Translations under genes and position numbers: made by a program
Source of the DNA: an uncultured Parabacteroides sp.
GTDB lineage: Bacteria > Bacteroidota > Bacteroidia > Bacteroidales > Tannerellaceae
Assembly (NCBI RefSeq): GCF_905196875.1
Contig: NZ_CAJJWO010000025.1
Span: 4,765 to 68,764 of the forward strand
Direction: 5' to 3'
Length of the DNA stretch: 64,000 bases
Shown: positions 8,266-17,075 of the stretch, piece by piece
Numbering within the stretch: the first letter of the stretch is position 1
Layout of the letters: each line of letters starts with the position of its first letter
The notes under the pieces: model-generated
What the model saw: only the letters and a program-made list of their open reading frames with translations
Database searches by the model: none
Told to the model about the DNA's origin: nothing

Positions 8266-9933
8266 TTACCAATCCTTATTCTGAGTGATCCGCCCTTTAT
8301 TCAAGTCTATTTCTGACTGAGGAATAGGCCACCAATAGTCTCTGGCGGTTAATGATTCACGTTCTGCAGGTATATATTTTTTCCAGATGGGAGTAGTTCC
8401 GGAAAAATCACGATATTCTATTCCTTCAATAGGTTTGTTCATTACATCAAGCAGAATTTTCCAACGACGGATATCAAAAAGTCGAAGTCCTTCTTGGGCC
8501 AATTCAATACGTCGTTCATTTCGGACCATATTCAGCAAATTATTATTATAGTTAGTCTTTAATACTTCGTCTATATCATTTGTATTTCCGGCACGGTCAC
8601 GCAAAATTTTTAATAAGGATTTTACTTCTGATTCATTTCCACCTGTTTCTACTAAAGCTTCTGCCCTTAATAAATAAGCTTCTGCAAAACGAAATACGAT
8701 ATATGAATTATATGTAAACCATGTGTCCGGTTCCGAATTATATTTTTTATAAGTGAATCCAGTAGTAGTTTTATTCCATTCTCCTCCACCAGGTTCTCCC
8801 AATACATCACCATACGAAACTTCATATTCCTGAAGCACGCCATAATCCTTGGATGGATCAAAATAAATTTTGCCATCTTTTTCCACCGTATTATCCGGAA
8901 TTGTATTATAATATTTATCACGAAGAAGCATTCCGGGAGCATAGATCGTAGAATAGAAACGAGGATCTTTACCGACATAAGGCATTGTTGGATTTTTAGG
9001 GATTATATACTCATATGCATCAACTAATGCTTTAACTGGAGTTGTCACACAATATCCACCAATCGAATTATTATACCAATCTCCCCATCTATGTCTGGCG
9101 TCCGGAGAATAACTCTTTACTAATATAACCTCCTCGATATTTTCATTACCTAATTTAAACAGACTATCATAATCACCCAGTTTAGGAGCTGATTTTAATA
9201 ATTCGGCAGTTTCAGCCAATGTTATTTTAAAATACGATTTATCATTCAAATATCCGGCAGCATAAGCCGCAGCCCTAGCCCGCAATAATCGGGCTGCAGC
9301 TTGTCCTATTTTTGATTTATTTTCAGATTTTTCAGGTAGTCCAATAATTGCTTCCTCCAGTTCCTTCAAAATAAAATCAAAAACAATTTTTGGATCTTCT
9401 ATTTGTGGAATATTTTCACTTTCGAGAACTGTTGCCGGATTTATTTCATAAAACATGATCCGTCCAAATAAACAAACTTGGTCCAGATAGAAAAAAGCTC
9501 TTAATGTACGTGCTTCTCCCAGTATCTTATTTCTTGTTATATCACTCGCTTCATCTGGCCATTTATAAGTATCAATATTATTTATTATATTATTAGCCCT
9601 TTGAATTGCAACATAATTTTGTGACCATTTATTAGCCGGGAAAGGGGAAGTGGAATTTGCGATGCCTCTTCCCAGTTGGTAACCTGCATTCCAGCTATGT
9701 GTCACCAAAGCATCATCTGTCGTTGCATCTAACCATTGGTAGCAGCTACCGGTATTAATCCGTGTATAAACTCCATTCAATGCCTTTTCAAAATCTTCGG
9801 GAGATGCAAAAAAACCATCTGCAGTTATTATCCCTTTAGGTTCAAGATCAATATTGCTATTGCAAGCACTCATTAAACAGGCAAAGCATATCATCAAAAG
9901 ATGAAAAATATTATTTCTATTATATGTTTCCAT
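8266..9933 (-). CDS. SusD/RagB-family outer-membrane glycan-binding lipoprotein (PUL 1)
   Basis: Surface lid and glycan-capture partner of the SusC porin encoded just upstream. The start ATG at 9933 gives 555 residues beginning METYNRNNIF, with a lipobox LMSAC (Cys24). The open frame begins at a TTG 27 bases earlier, an unlikely start. Family marks: DLEPKG near the N-terminus, FFASPEDFEKALNGVY, the TPR-like helical region, and the C-terminal RNERRIELAQEGLRLFDIRRW with WWPIP near the end. It lies 23 bases after susC and 11 bases before the GH38-like start, so the three genes are probably one transcript. Ligand unknown; the neighbouring enzyme suggests a mannose-rich glycan. Confidence 0.93.
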   Translation of the reverse strand: METYNRNNIFHLLMICFACLMSACNSNIDLEPKGIITADGFFASPEDFEKALNGVYTRINTGSCYQWLDATTDDALVTHSWNAGYQLGRGIANSTSPFPANKWSQNYVAIQRANNIINNIDTYKWPDEASDITRNKILGEARTLRAFFYLDQVCLFGRIMFYEINPATVLESENIPQIEDPKIVFDFILKELEEAIIGLPEKSENKSKIGQAAARLLRARAAAYAAGYLNDKSYFKITLAETAELLKSAPKLGDYDSLFKLGNENIEEVILVKSYSPDARHRWGDWYNNSIGGYCVTTPVKALVDAYEYIIPKNPTMPYVGKDPRFYSTIYAPGMLLRDKYYNTIPDNTVEKDGKIYFDPSKDYGVLQEYEVSYGDVLGEPGGGEWNKTTTGFTYKKYNSEPDTWFTYNSYIVFRFAEAYLLRAEALVETGGNESEVKSLLKILRDRAGNTNDIDEVLKTNYNNNLLNMVRNERRIELAQEGLRLFDIRRWKILLDVMNKPIEGIEYRDFSGTTPIWKKYIPAERESLTARDYWWPIPQSEIDLNKGRITQNKDW

Positions 9934-9956
9934 AATTATTTTTTCTGTTAGTTTAA

Positions 9957-12900
9957 TCAAAATATGATGTTAACTCCAAAATTAACAATCTTCGTGGGTG
10001 GAAAATTTGTAGGTAAACCTGTCGACATTTCCGGATCTTCACCTTGAAATAAACCACTAAAAGTCAATAAATTTGACCCTGATAAGTACACGCGTAAATT
10101 ATCTACCATTAATTTATCTACAATACTTTTAGGTAATGTATATCCTATTTGCAAATTCTTCAAACGCAAATAGGTAATATTTTTGAGGTAAAATGAATTA
10201 TAAGCACCTCTTATATTCTTATTATCAGCTGATTCTAGTCTAGGAATAGACGCTTTTCCATTTTGATTCTCCTCTGTCCAGCGATCTCTAAAATGAATAC
10301 CAGTAAAATCTTCAAAAGCCGGACCTTCATATAAATTGCCAAAAAGGAAACGGTTTGCTCCCGCAATACCCTGTAACAAGATACTTAAATCAAAATTTTT
10401 ATATTCAGCATTTAAATTAAGACCAAATGTAAATTTAGGGAAATTGCCTGTAAATATTTGTCTGTCTTCAGGGTCAATCGTTCCATCATTATTTACATCG
10501 ACTAATTTTACATCTCCCGGTTTTAATATAGCCAATCCGCGAGGATCAGATTTATACTTTGTTTTATAATCAGCGAGTTCCTTTTCATTAGCAATTAATC
10601 CATCTGCTTGATATATGTAAAATGAATTTAGACCATATCCAACTTTTTCAATATTCCATTCATCAATATTTGCTTCATCTCCGCCTCGGTCAATCCAACG
10701 ATTTTTATTATACGCAATATTCAAAATCGTAGAAAACTGAAATTCACCTGCATTTTTTCTATACCCTAGCATTGCTTCAAACCCTGAATTACGCACGATA
10801 CCTGCATTTTGTGGAGGAGCACTTAATCCGATAAATTGTGGAATAGCCAAATTAATAAGAATATCTTTTGTATCCTTTGAATAAATGTCAAGCTCACCAA
10901 ATAGTCTGTTATCAAAAAATGCAAAATCTAATCCTATATTGGATTGCTCGACGGTTTCCCAAGTAACTTCAGGATTTGCCATTTGTGACTGACGGACAGC
11001 TGTAACTAAACTTCCATTCATTACAACATCTTCTGTTCCGAATTGTGGAATGTATAGGAATTCACCTATATTTTCATTACCAGTTCTTCCCCACGAAGCT
11101 CTCAATTTAAGGTTACTTATAAAATCAATTGATTTCATAAATGATTCTTCCGAAAGCCTCCACGCCCCTGATATTGAAGGGAAAACTCCCCATTTACTAC
11201 CTTTAGCAAACCTGGAAGAACCATCGGTACGTAAATTGGCCTCAAAGAGATATTTTTCCTTATACCCATAATTGATACGTCCGAAAAATGAATTTATTCC
11301 TCTTAATGTAGGATATCCGTATGAAAATTGATTATTTGCAGACCCTAAAGAAACATCCGGTAAAGCATCAGAAACTAAATCTCTTCGTTCTGCATGAGAA
11401 TAGTAATTACGAAAAGATATTTGTTCCATACCATATAAGAAATACAGACTGTGTTTTTTGCGGATAGTAGTATTGTAATTAGCCAGAAAACGCAATGTCA
11501 GTTCATATTTGTTATTTCGTGTATCACTAACTGAATTTTGAGGATTCCATTGATTAATATACTCATTATTAGCATTATAAAATTTGTAATTCTTATTATG
11601 TATTTTATTTCTATCCCAATAACCATTCAACGCGACAACTCCCGTAAATATGAGATTTTTTAAAGGTTCGAATTCAGCTTTCGCCTGTCCTAAGATATTA
11701 TCTGTCTGAAAATCATTTCTACCAGCAACATCAATATCACTGTTCGCTACAGGATTTTGTAATTGATCATCTATGGTATATCGTCCATCTTCATAACGAA
11801 CAGGTGTAGTAGGCTTCATTGAAAAAGCATGATATTGTGCATCACCCAATTGACTGGACCATAGACGATTTGAATGCCGGTATGATATGTCACTACTTAA
11901 TCTCAACATATTTCCAATTTTTAAATCAGCATTCATCCGAAAATTATAACGTTTAAACTCTGTGTTTTTTATTAATCCGGGTTGATCTAAATAGTCAAAT
12001 GAAGTGAAAAGACGACCATTTTCATTTCCTCCCGAAACCGTAACCGTATGTTGGGTTATGTACGTTTTTTTATAGACTTCATCTACATAATTTACATATG
12101 GATAATTAAATGGATCATCACCTCTTTCGGTAGCAGCAATAACATCCTCCGAATACAAAGGTGATTTTCCCGCATTTTTACTTGCTTCATTCACCAAATT
12201 CATATATTCACGAGCACCCACCTGTTTAGGTCTTATTGCTAAATCCTGAAAACCGATATATCCATTATATGATAATTTCATTTTGCCAACTTTGCCTCTT
12301 TTGGTTGTTACAAGAATTACTCCATGAGCTGCTCGTGAACCATAAATAGAAGCGGAAGCTGCATCTTTCAATACAGAGATACTTTCTATCTCTTGGCTAG
12401 GAACCTGACTCAAACTCATCTCAACACCATCAACTAGAATTAGTGGAGTAGAAGATCCGGTTGTTCCTATACCTCTTAAGAATATCTGTGGGTCATCGCT
12501 TCCCGGTGCCCCTCCACGATCGATGACTGTAAGCCCGGAAGATAGCCCCTGGAGTGTTTTTGATGTATTTACAGAATTCATTTTGCTGAGCTCTTTACCT
12601 TCAACTTTACCAACTGAACCTGTTGCTGTTACTTTTTTCTGAATACCATACCCAACAACCACTACTTCTTCAATTGCTTTTACATCCTCTTTTAATACAA
12701 TATTTAAGTTCGATTGTCCCAATACACGAACTTCCAAAGGGAGATATCCTATGTAGGTCACTACTAAGATCGAATTTGCAGGGACTTCCAGAGAAAAGTG
12801 TCCGTCCATATCTGTAATGACACCATTTGTGGTACCTTTTTGTACAATGTTTGCCCCAATGAGCGGAAGACCAGTAATATCTGCTACCACTCCTGATATC

Positions 12901-13277
12901 TGATTAGTTTTTTGATTTGCTTTGAGTGTCAATAAAATTTTTTTATTTTCTATCTGATACGAATAATCACTGAATGTTTTATTTAATACTTCAACTATGT
13001 TCCCATTATGAATATTAAGATTTACTGTTTTAGTAACATCCAGCTCTTCTGTCCGGTAGAAAAATACAAATTCAGTTTGTTTCTCGATAGCTTTAATCGC
13101 TTCTTTTAAAGACACATTTGAAAGTTGCAAATTAATAGTTGCACTTTGAGCATAAGTATTTACTGCTGACAATTGAGAGAAGGTAACAAAGATCAAAAAC
13201 AGCATCAGTTTCATTTTTCTGAACAAATTTTTGTTAAGAAAGGATACAGTGTTCCTTTCCTTAGATTTTTTTTTCAT
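9957..13277 (-). CDS. SusC/RagA TonB-dependent transporter with STN signalling domain (PUL 1)
   Basis: Outer-membrane TonB-dependent transporter of 1106 residues importing oligosaccharides captured by the adjacent SusD. Order: signal peptide (to about 44, ending NTYAQ); STN domain (about 48-115, LQLSNVSLKEAIKAIEKQT), which in this family contacts an anti-sigma FecR; carboxypeptidase-D-like/DUF4480-type beta domain (126-205, GVVADITGLPLIGANI); plug with TonB-box-like EEVVVVGYG, LVDGVEMSL and YGSRAAHGVILVTTKRG; then the beta-barrel ending in an aromatic residue (NIIF). The STN domain fits the divergent FecI/FecR pair next to it. A 10-bp hairpin sits in its 5' region. No consensus promoter is visible directly upstream. 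Confidence 0.95.
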   Translation of the reverse strand: MKKKSKERNTVSFLNKNLFRKMKLMLFLIFVTFSQLSAVNTYAQSATINLQLSNVSLKEAIKAIEKQTEFVFFYRTEELDVTKTVNLNIHNGNIVEVLNKTFSDYSYQIENKKILLTLKANQKTNQISGVVADITGLPLIGANIVQKGTTNGVITDMDGHFSLEVPANSILVVTYIGYLPLEVRVLGQSNLNIVLKEDVKAIEEVVVVGYGIQKKVTATGSVGKVEGKELSKMNSVNTSKTLQGLSSGLTVIDRGGAPGSDDPQIFLRGIGTTGSSTPLILVDGVEMSLSQVPSQEIESISVLKDAASASIYGSRAAHGVILVTTKRGKVGKMKLSYNGYIGFQDLAIRPKQVGAREYMNLVNEASKNAGKSPLYSEDVIAATERGDDPFNYPYVNYVDEVYKKTYITQHTVTVSGGNENGRLFTSFDYLDQPGLIKNTEFKRYNFRMNADLKIGNMLRLSSDISYRHSNRLWSSQLGDAQYHAFSMKPTTPVRYEDGRYTIDDQLQNPVANSDIDVAGRNDFQTDNILGQAKAEFEPLKNLIFTGVVALNGYWDRNKIHNKNYKFYNANNEYINQWNPQNSVSDTRNNKYELTLRFLANYNTTIRKKHSLYFLYGMEQISFRNYYSHAERRDLVSDALPDVSLGSANNQFSYGYPTLRGINSFFGRINYGYKEKYLFEANLRTDGSSRFAKGSKWGVFPSISGAWRLSEESFMKSIDFISNLKLRASWGRTGNENIGEFLYIPQFGTEDVVMNGSLVTAVRQSQMANPEVTWETVEQSNIGLDFAFFDNRLFGELDIYSKDTKDILINLAIPQFIGLSAPPQNAGIVRNSGFEAMLGYRKNAGEFQFSTILNIAYNKNRWIDRGGDEANIDEWNIEKVGYGLNSFYIYQADGLIANEKELADYKTKYKSDPRGLAILKPGDVKLVDVNNDGTIDPEDRQIFTGNFPKFTFGLNLNAEYKNFDLSILLQGIAGANRFLFGNLYEGPAFEDFTGIHFRDRWTEENQNGKASIPRLESADNKNIRGAYNSFYLKNITYLRLKNLQIGYTLPKSIVDKLMVDNLRVYLSGSNLLTFSGLFQGEDPEMSTGLPTNFPPTKIVNFGVNIIF

Positions 13278-13354
13278 ACGTTTGTATTGCTTTAAATTAA
13301 TATGAGACTCTCTGTTGCTATATTAGAGAGTTGATTTTTAACCAAGAAAGTTGT

Positions 13355-13381
13355 CAGGCGGATGTTACCAGCATCTGCCTG
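13355..13381. other. Hairpin between fecR and susC (PUL 1)
   Basis: CAGGCGGATG (13355-13364) and CATCTGCCTG (13372-13381) form a 10-bp stem (one G-U pair) with a 7-base loop. A second, weaker stem-loop (ACTCTCT/AGAGAGT) lies at about 13302-13330. On the minus strand no T run follows, so this is more likely a 5'-UTR structure or processing site for susC mRNA than a terminator. Confidence 0.5.
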
Positions 13382-13444
13382 ATTTTCGAATAATTTTTTA
13401 CTATATCATAGGCTTTATCAGATTTAAAAGGTTACTACTTAACT

Positions 13445-14440
13445 TTACTTCTCGAAAACATTTATTACATTTCCATTTATCGTGTAATTAAAATGTGCTA
13501 AAATGGATAACATTCTGAGTATCTCTTCTTTTGATTCATTTCGAATAGTTAGAGAATAACGAGTATTTAACGGAACATTGTTCTGGATAAATATCTTAAT
13601 ATTATACCAATACTCGATTTTTTTTAATATGTCGATTAACCTCTCATCTTCGAAAACTAGTTTCTCTGCCGTCCATAATGCATAATCAGTAGCATCCACT
13701 TTGATTAAACTTATTTTATTACTTTGTTTATCAAAAGATAGCTTTTCGTTTGGAGACAAAACATGTGTATCATTATTACATTTTAATTGAACTTCAACTT
13801 TTCCTGAAAGCAATATTGCCTCTGAAATATCTCTTTCCGAATAACACTGAACATCGAAATGTGTGCCTAATACTTTTACAGACATGTTGGATGTCTCCAC
13901 ATAGAAAGGAGAATTTTTATCATGCTTTACTTCAAAGTATCCTTCACCATCCAAAATCACCTTTCTGCTATTTCTTTCAAATTTATCCGGATACATCAGT
14001 TTACTGTTACTATTTAACCAAGCAAATGAACCGTCTGGAAGAATTATTTTTTCTTTGTGTCCAACTCCTGTAAGAACTTGATTCGTCTTGATCGTAACAA
14101 TTTGAGGCTTAACAGGAAAGGAGTACTTTCCTGTTAAGAAGCTTATAAGTGAACAACTAATCAGTATAACTATTGATGCTGCAATTTTGAATAAAAACAT
14201 TTTATTATTTTTTTGTTTTTTTCTGGACTCAAATGCTAACGCTCTATTCTTGAATGTAGTAAATGCGTTCGTATTTTTCCCATATAAAGAAGCTAAGGCA
14301 GCCTCAGAAGTAAACCAAACATCCCTTATAGCCGCAAAATATTTCTGATTATCAATATCAGACTCTAACCATGCATACAGAAGTTTCATTTCTTCTTCTG
14401 TTGCTGTCTGATTTAAATATTTTATAATGATGTCATCCAT
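13445..14440 (-). CDS. FecR-family anti-sigma factor (PUL 1)
   Basis: Inner-membrane transducer that should hold the partner ECF sigma factor until the STN domain of the loaded SusC signals. The 331 residues show an N-terminal cytoplasmic sigma-binding segment (1-85), one membrane helix (about 86-106, FKIAASIVILISCSLISFL), the FecR domain (about 120-215, with LPDGSFAWLNSNSKLMYP and GEGYFEV) and a C-terminal DUF4974/STN-like domain (about 255-330). The ATG at 14440 is the natural start. It precedes susC by 167 bases on the same strand, while the sigma gene is divergent, an arrangement less usual than sigma-then-fecR in tandem. Confidence 0.92.
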   Translation of the reverse strand: MDDIIIKYLNQTATEEEMKLLYAWLESDIDNQKYFAAIRDVWFTSEAALASLYGKNTNAFTTFKNRALAFESRKKQKNNKMFLFKIAASIVILISCSLISFLTGKYSFPVKPQIVTIKTNQVLTGVGHKEKIILPDGSFAWLNSNSKLMYPDKFERNSRKVILDGEGYFEVKHDKNSPFYVETSNMSVKVLGTHFDVQCYSERDISEAILLSGKVEVQLKCNNDTHVLSPNEKLSFDKQSNKISLIKVDATDYALWTAEKLVFEDERLIDILKKIEYWYNIKIFIQNNVPLNTRYSLTIRNESKEEILRMLSILAHFNYTINGNVINVFEK

Positions 14441-14536
14441 TTTGTATAGTATTTATATCTAACACACAAAATGAACTTTTACCCCTCGTTATATACATAG
14501 AAATAAATATTATTTAACACAGCCACATAACAAACG

Positions 14537-14569
14537 ATTGATATTTCTGTGTGAGTAATGTTATCTTTG
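14537..14569 (+). promoter_or_regulatory. Putative promoter of the PUL 1 ECF sigma gene
   Basis: ATTG (14537-14540) and TATCTTTG (14562-14569) on the plus strand approximate the TTTG/TAnnTTTG pair with 21-base spacing. The upstream in-frame ATG at 14558 lies before the -7 box, so translation should start at 14603. Confidence 0.5.
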
Positions 14570-14602
14570 CGTCAAAAAACTACAATTAGAGAGAGTGAGA
14601 TT

Positions 14603-15196
14603 ATGCATAATAATAGCAACATAGCAAATAGAGACTTTGTAAAACAAGACTTTATATTTTTTGAAGACCTATTCCATGTGTATTATTATCCATTACTTGC
14701 TTTTGCTAATAAGTATACAAATGATAAGTTCGCTTCCGAAGATATTGTACAGGATGTATTTCTTGCTTTATGGATGAAACGGGAAACTATCAATTTTAGT
14801 GAGTCTATAAAACCATATTTATATAAAGCGACTTATAATAGATCAATAAGTTATCTTAATTCACAAGTAGAAAGCCTTAATCTTAACGAACAAAATATCA
14901 AATTACAGCTACAACAAAAAATAATTAGCTATGATTTACAAGAATCATTGTTACTAAAAGAGGTATCGGATGAGATAATTTCTTGTGTGGAGACATTCCC
15001 GGAACAATGCCGAAAAGTTTTTCTATTAAGTCGTGGTCAAGGATTAAAGAACAAAGAGATTGCTAAATTATTGAATATTAGCGAAAAAACAGTAGAAGGT
15101 CATATTAGCAAAGCGTTGTCAATACTTCGTACCCATTTACAAAAGCTAGATTTGATGCCCTTTCTTTGTTATACTATTTATAAATATTTATTTTGA
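14603..15196 (+). CDS. ECF RNA polymerase sigma factor, FecI type (PUL 1)
   Basis: Extracytoplasmic-function sigma factor expected to activate the PUL 1 genes when released by the FecR encoded divergently. From ATG 14603 (preceded by a GAGAGTGAG stretch) it has 197 residues. Sigma region 2 covers about 20-85 (YYYPLLAFANKYTND, EDIVQDVFLALW, the -10 contact region); region 4 covers about 130-180 with the helix-turn-helix LKNKEIAKLLNISEKTVEGHISKALSILR. The lysine/asparagine-rich, AT-rich coding is like its PUL neighbours and unlike the flanking leu operon. The C-terminus ends in a hydrophobic YTIYKYLF. Confidence 0.92.
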   Translation: MHNNSNIANRDFVKQDFIFFEDLFHVYYYPLLAFANKYTNDKFASEDIVQDVFLALWMKRETINFSESIKPYLYKATYNRSISYLNSQVESLNLNEQNIKLQLQQKIISYDLQESLLLKEVSDEIISCVETFPEQCRKVFLLSRGQGLKNKEIAKLLNISEKTVEGHISKALSILRTHLQKLDLMPFLCYTIYKYLF

Positions 15197-15442
15197 GGGT
15201 TATAAAAGTGGCGAAGTTCCATTATTAATGACAATTCTCATTATTAGAAAGATGCATAATCATGTATTGTTATGCATAAAGAAAATAAGACTTATAATAA
15301 ACAGTTACTATCTCAGAATAAGAAAAACACGTACATAGGAATAAAACACTATACAAGATAGTCGCAGTAAAAAATAAGATTATATCAAACAAAACGCCCG
15401 ATGGGACGAAAAATGTTTCGCTCCACCGGATGTTATAAACAA
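15197..15442. other. Convergent gap with leu operon terminator
   Basis: The 246 bases between the sigma gene and leuB are AT-rich with no ORF of note. On the minus strand at about 15395-15435, CCGGTGGAGCGAA can pair with TTCGTCCCATCGG (one mismatch, two G-U) and is followed by T-rich sequence, a probable terminator for the leu operon. Confidence 0.5.
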
Positions 15443-16513
15443 TTATTTCTTTGCAATATATTCAGCAATCCAATCTCCGACTTCGCTGGTCTTATAGGCC
15501 TTGTCGTTTTCAGCAATGTCTTCTGTAACGACGTTTGCATCCATAGAGGCGGCAACCGCTTCGCGAATCAAAGCACCTTCTTCCATCAGGTTGAAAGCAT
15601 ATTCGAACATCAAGGCTGCACTCAGGATAGTAGCCAACGGATTCGCTATATTCTTCCCGGCAGCTTGCGGATAAGAACCATGGATCGGTTCGAATACAGA
15701 AGTATGTACACCGATAGAGGCCGAAGGTAACATTCCGAGTGAACCTGTGATCACAGACGCTTCATCTGTCAGGATATCACCAAACATATTTTCAGTCACC
15801 ATCACATCAAAACTCTTCGGCCACTGAACCAGACGCATCGCAGCATTGTCCACAAACATATATTCAGTTTCCACATCCGGATATTCTTTTTCGATTTCCT
15901 GTGCAACCTGACGCCACAGGCGGGAAGTAGCCAATACGTTCGCCTTATCGACAACGGTTACTTTCTTGCGGCGTTTTTGTGCATATTGGTAAGCCAGGCG
16001 AACGATGCGTTCGATCTCTTCGCGGGTATAAACACAGGTATCGTAGGCCGTATTACCATCTTCGCTTCTACCTTGCGGACGACCGAAATACATACCACCT
16101 GTCAATTCCCGGATACACATGAAGTCGGCCCCTTCGATCAATTCAGCACGAAGCGGCGACTTATGCAGCAACGACGGAAAAGTAGTCACCGGACGGATAT
16201 TGGCAAAAAGCCCCAGTTTCTTGCGCATACCGAGCAGTCCCTGTTCGGGACGAACTTTGGCTGACGGGTTATTATCGTATTTCGGAGAACCAATCGCACC
16301 AAAATAAACGGCATCGCTCTGCATACAGAGCTCGTGCGTTTCGTCCGGATACGGGTTGCCTGTTTCATCGATGGCAACGGCTCCCACTAAAGCATGTTTG
16401 TAACTTAATTCATGGCCATATTTCTCACATATAGCTTTTACGGCTTTCATACCTTGTTCTACAATCTCGGGACCGATACCGTCGCCGGGAAGGACTGCGA
16501 TGTTTAATTTCAT
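15443..16513 (-). CDS. leuB: 3-isopropylmalate dehydrogenase
   Basis: Oxidises and decarboxylates 3-isopropylmalate to 2-ketoisocaproate using NAD+; cytoplasmic, third step of leucine synthesis. The 356 residues are typical. Visible marks: AVLPGDGIGPEIV near the N-terminus, the substrate-binding RPEQGLLGMRKKLGLFANIRP region (about 89-109), the Lys/Tyr region around GGMYFG, the metal-binding D-x-x-x-D stretch (VTENMFGDILTDEASVI), and the nucleotide loop EPIHGSYPQAAGKNIANP. It is the last gene of the leu operon, separated from mgsA by a palindromic repeat element. The same enzyme type can also oxidise 3-methylmalate in the citramalate route, relevant given the neighbour at 17076. Confidence 0.97.
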   Translation of the reverse strand: MKLNIAVLPGDGIGPEIVEQGMKAVKAICEKYGHELSYKHALVGAVAIDETGNPYPDETHELCMQSDAVYFGAIGSPKYDNNPSAKVRPEQGLLGMRKKLGLFANIRPVTTFPSLLHKSPLRAELIEGADFMCIRELTGGMYFGRPQGRSEDGNTAYDTCVYTREEIERIVRLAYQYAQKRRKKVTVVDKANVLATSRLWRQVAQEIEKEYPDVETEYMFVDNAAMRLVQWPKSFDVMVTENMFGDILTDEASVITGSLGMLPSASIGVHTSVFEPIHGSYPQAAGKNIANPLATILSAALMFEYAFNLMEEGALIREAVAASMDANVVTEDIAENDKAYKTSEVGDWIAEYIAKK

Positions 16514-16527
16514 ATAAATAATTGTTC

Positions 16528-16606
16528 AATGTGCCAATATGCCAATGCTAATACCAACAGATTATATCTTAATCAGCATATTGGCACATTGTTATATTGG
16601 CACATT
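16528..16606. repeat. Dispersed intergenic palindrome, copy A (mgsA-leuB)
   Basis: AATGTGCCAATATGC (16528-16542) and GCATATTGGCACATT (16576-16590) are a perfect 15-bp inverted repeat, followed by a third unit ATATTGGCACATT (16594-16606). The same units recur near 39070-39165 and 57503-57570, always between genes. Confidence 0.8.
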
Positions 16607-16610
16607 ATTT

Positions 16611-17057
16611 TTAGTCTCTTTTAAATAATACATATTTGGGTTCCGTGGGGACATAACTGTCATCGTCCCACAGAGTGCTCGTAATCATCAGGTCTGCACT
16701 ATAACGGTTACAAGCAATGGGCACATTATGAACACGACACTGGCGAAGCAACATCTGGATGTCGGCTTCGTGAGGCTGTGGATTCAAGTCGTCGATCAGA
16801 AAGATCGCCAGATCCACTTCCTTCCGTACTACCATTGCTGCTATTTCGGCATCTCCGCCCAACGGACCGGAATGCATACAAGTAATTTCAGCACCTACGC
16901 CTTTCTCGTCGAAAGCGTTACGTATCAGTCCACCGGTGGTTCCGGTACACACCAAATGATGATGAGAAAGAAATTCTGCATTGTGTACAGCCCATTCTAC
17001 CATGTCTGCTTTACGGTTATCGTGCGCTACGAGCGCAATGGTCAATCTTTTGTTCAT
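16611..17057 (-). CDS. mgsA: Methylglyoxal synthase
   Basis: Converts dihydroxyacetone phosphate to methylglyoxal and phosphate, a bypass that relieves sugar-phosphate build-up. The 148 residues match the family length. Seen: IALVAHDNRK near the N-terminus, TGTTGG phosphate-binding loop, SGPLGGDAEI, and FLIDDLNPQPHEADIQMLLR containing the catalytic Asp and the His-x-x-Asp pair. The start has an unusually strong Shine-Dalgarno for this phylum, AGGAGG eight bases before ATG 17057. It lies 18 bases after the citramalate-synthase-like gene and before leuB, so it is co-transcribed with leucine genes, an unexpected placement. Confidence 0.95.
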   Translation of the reverse strand: MNKRLTIALVAHDNRKADMVEWAVHNAEFLSHHHLVCTGTTGGLIRNAFDEKGVGAEITCMHSGPLGGDAEIAAMVVRKEVDLAIFLIDDLNPQPHEADIQMLLRQCRVHNVPIACNRYSADLMITSTLWDDDSYVPTEPKYVLFKRD

Positions 17058-17075
17058 AACTAATACCTCCTATAA

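Noticed and set aside
14558..14602. Upstream ATG as start of the PUL 1 sigma factor
   Set aside because: It lies before the predicted -7 box, so it would not be in the mRNA.
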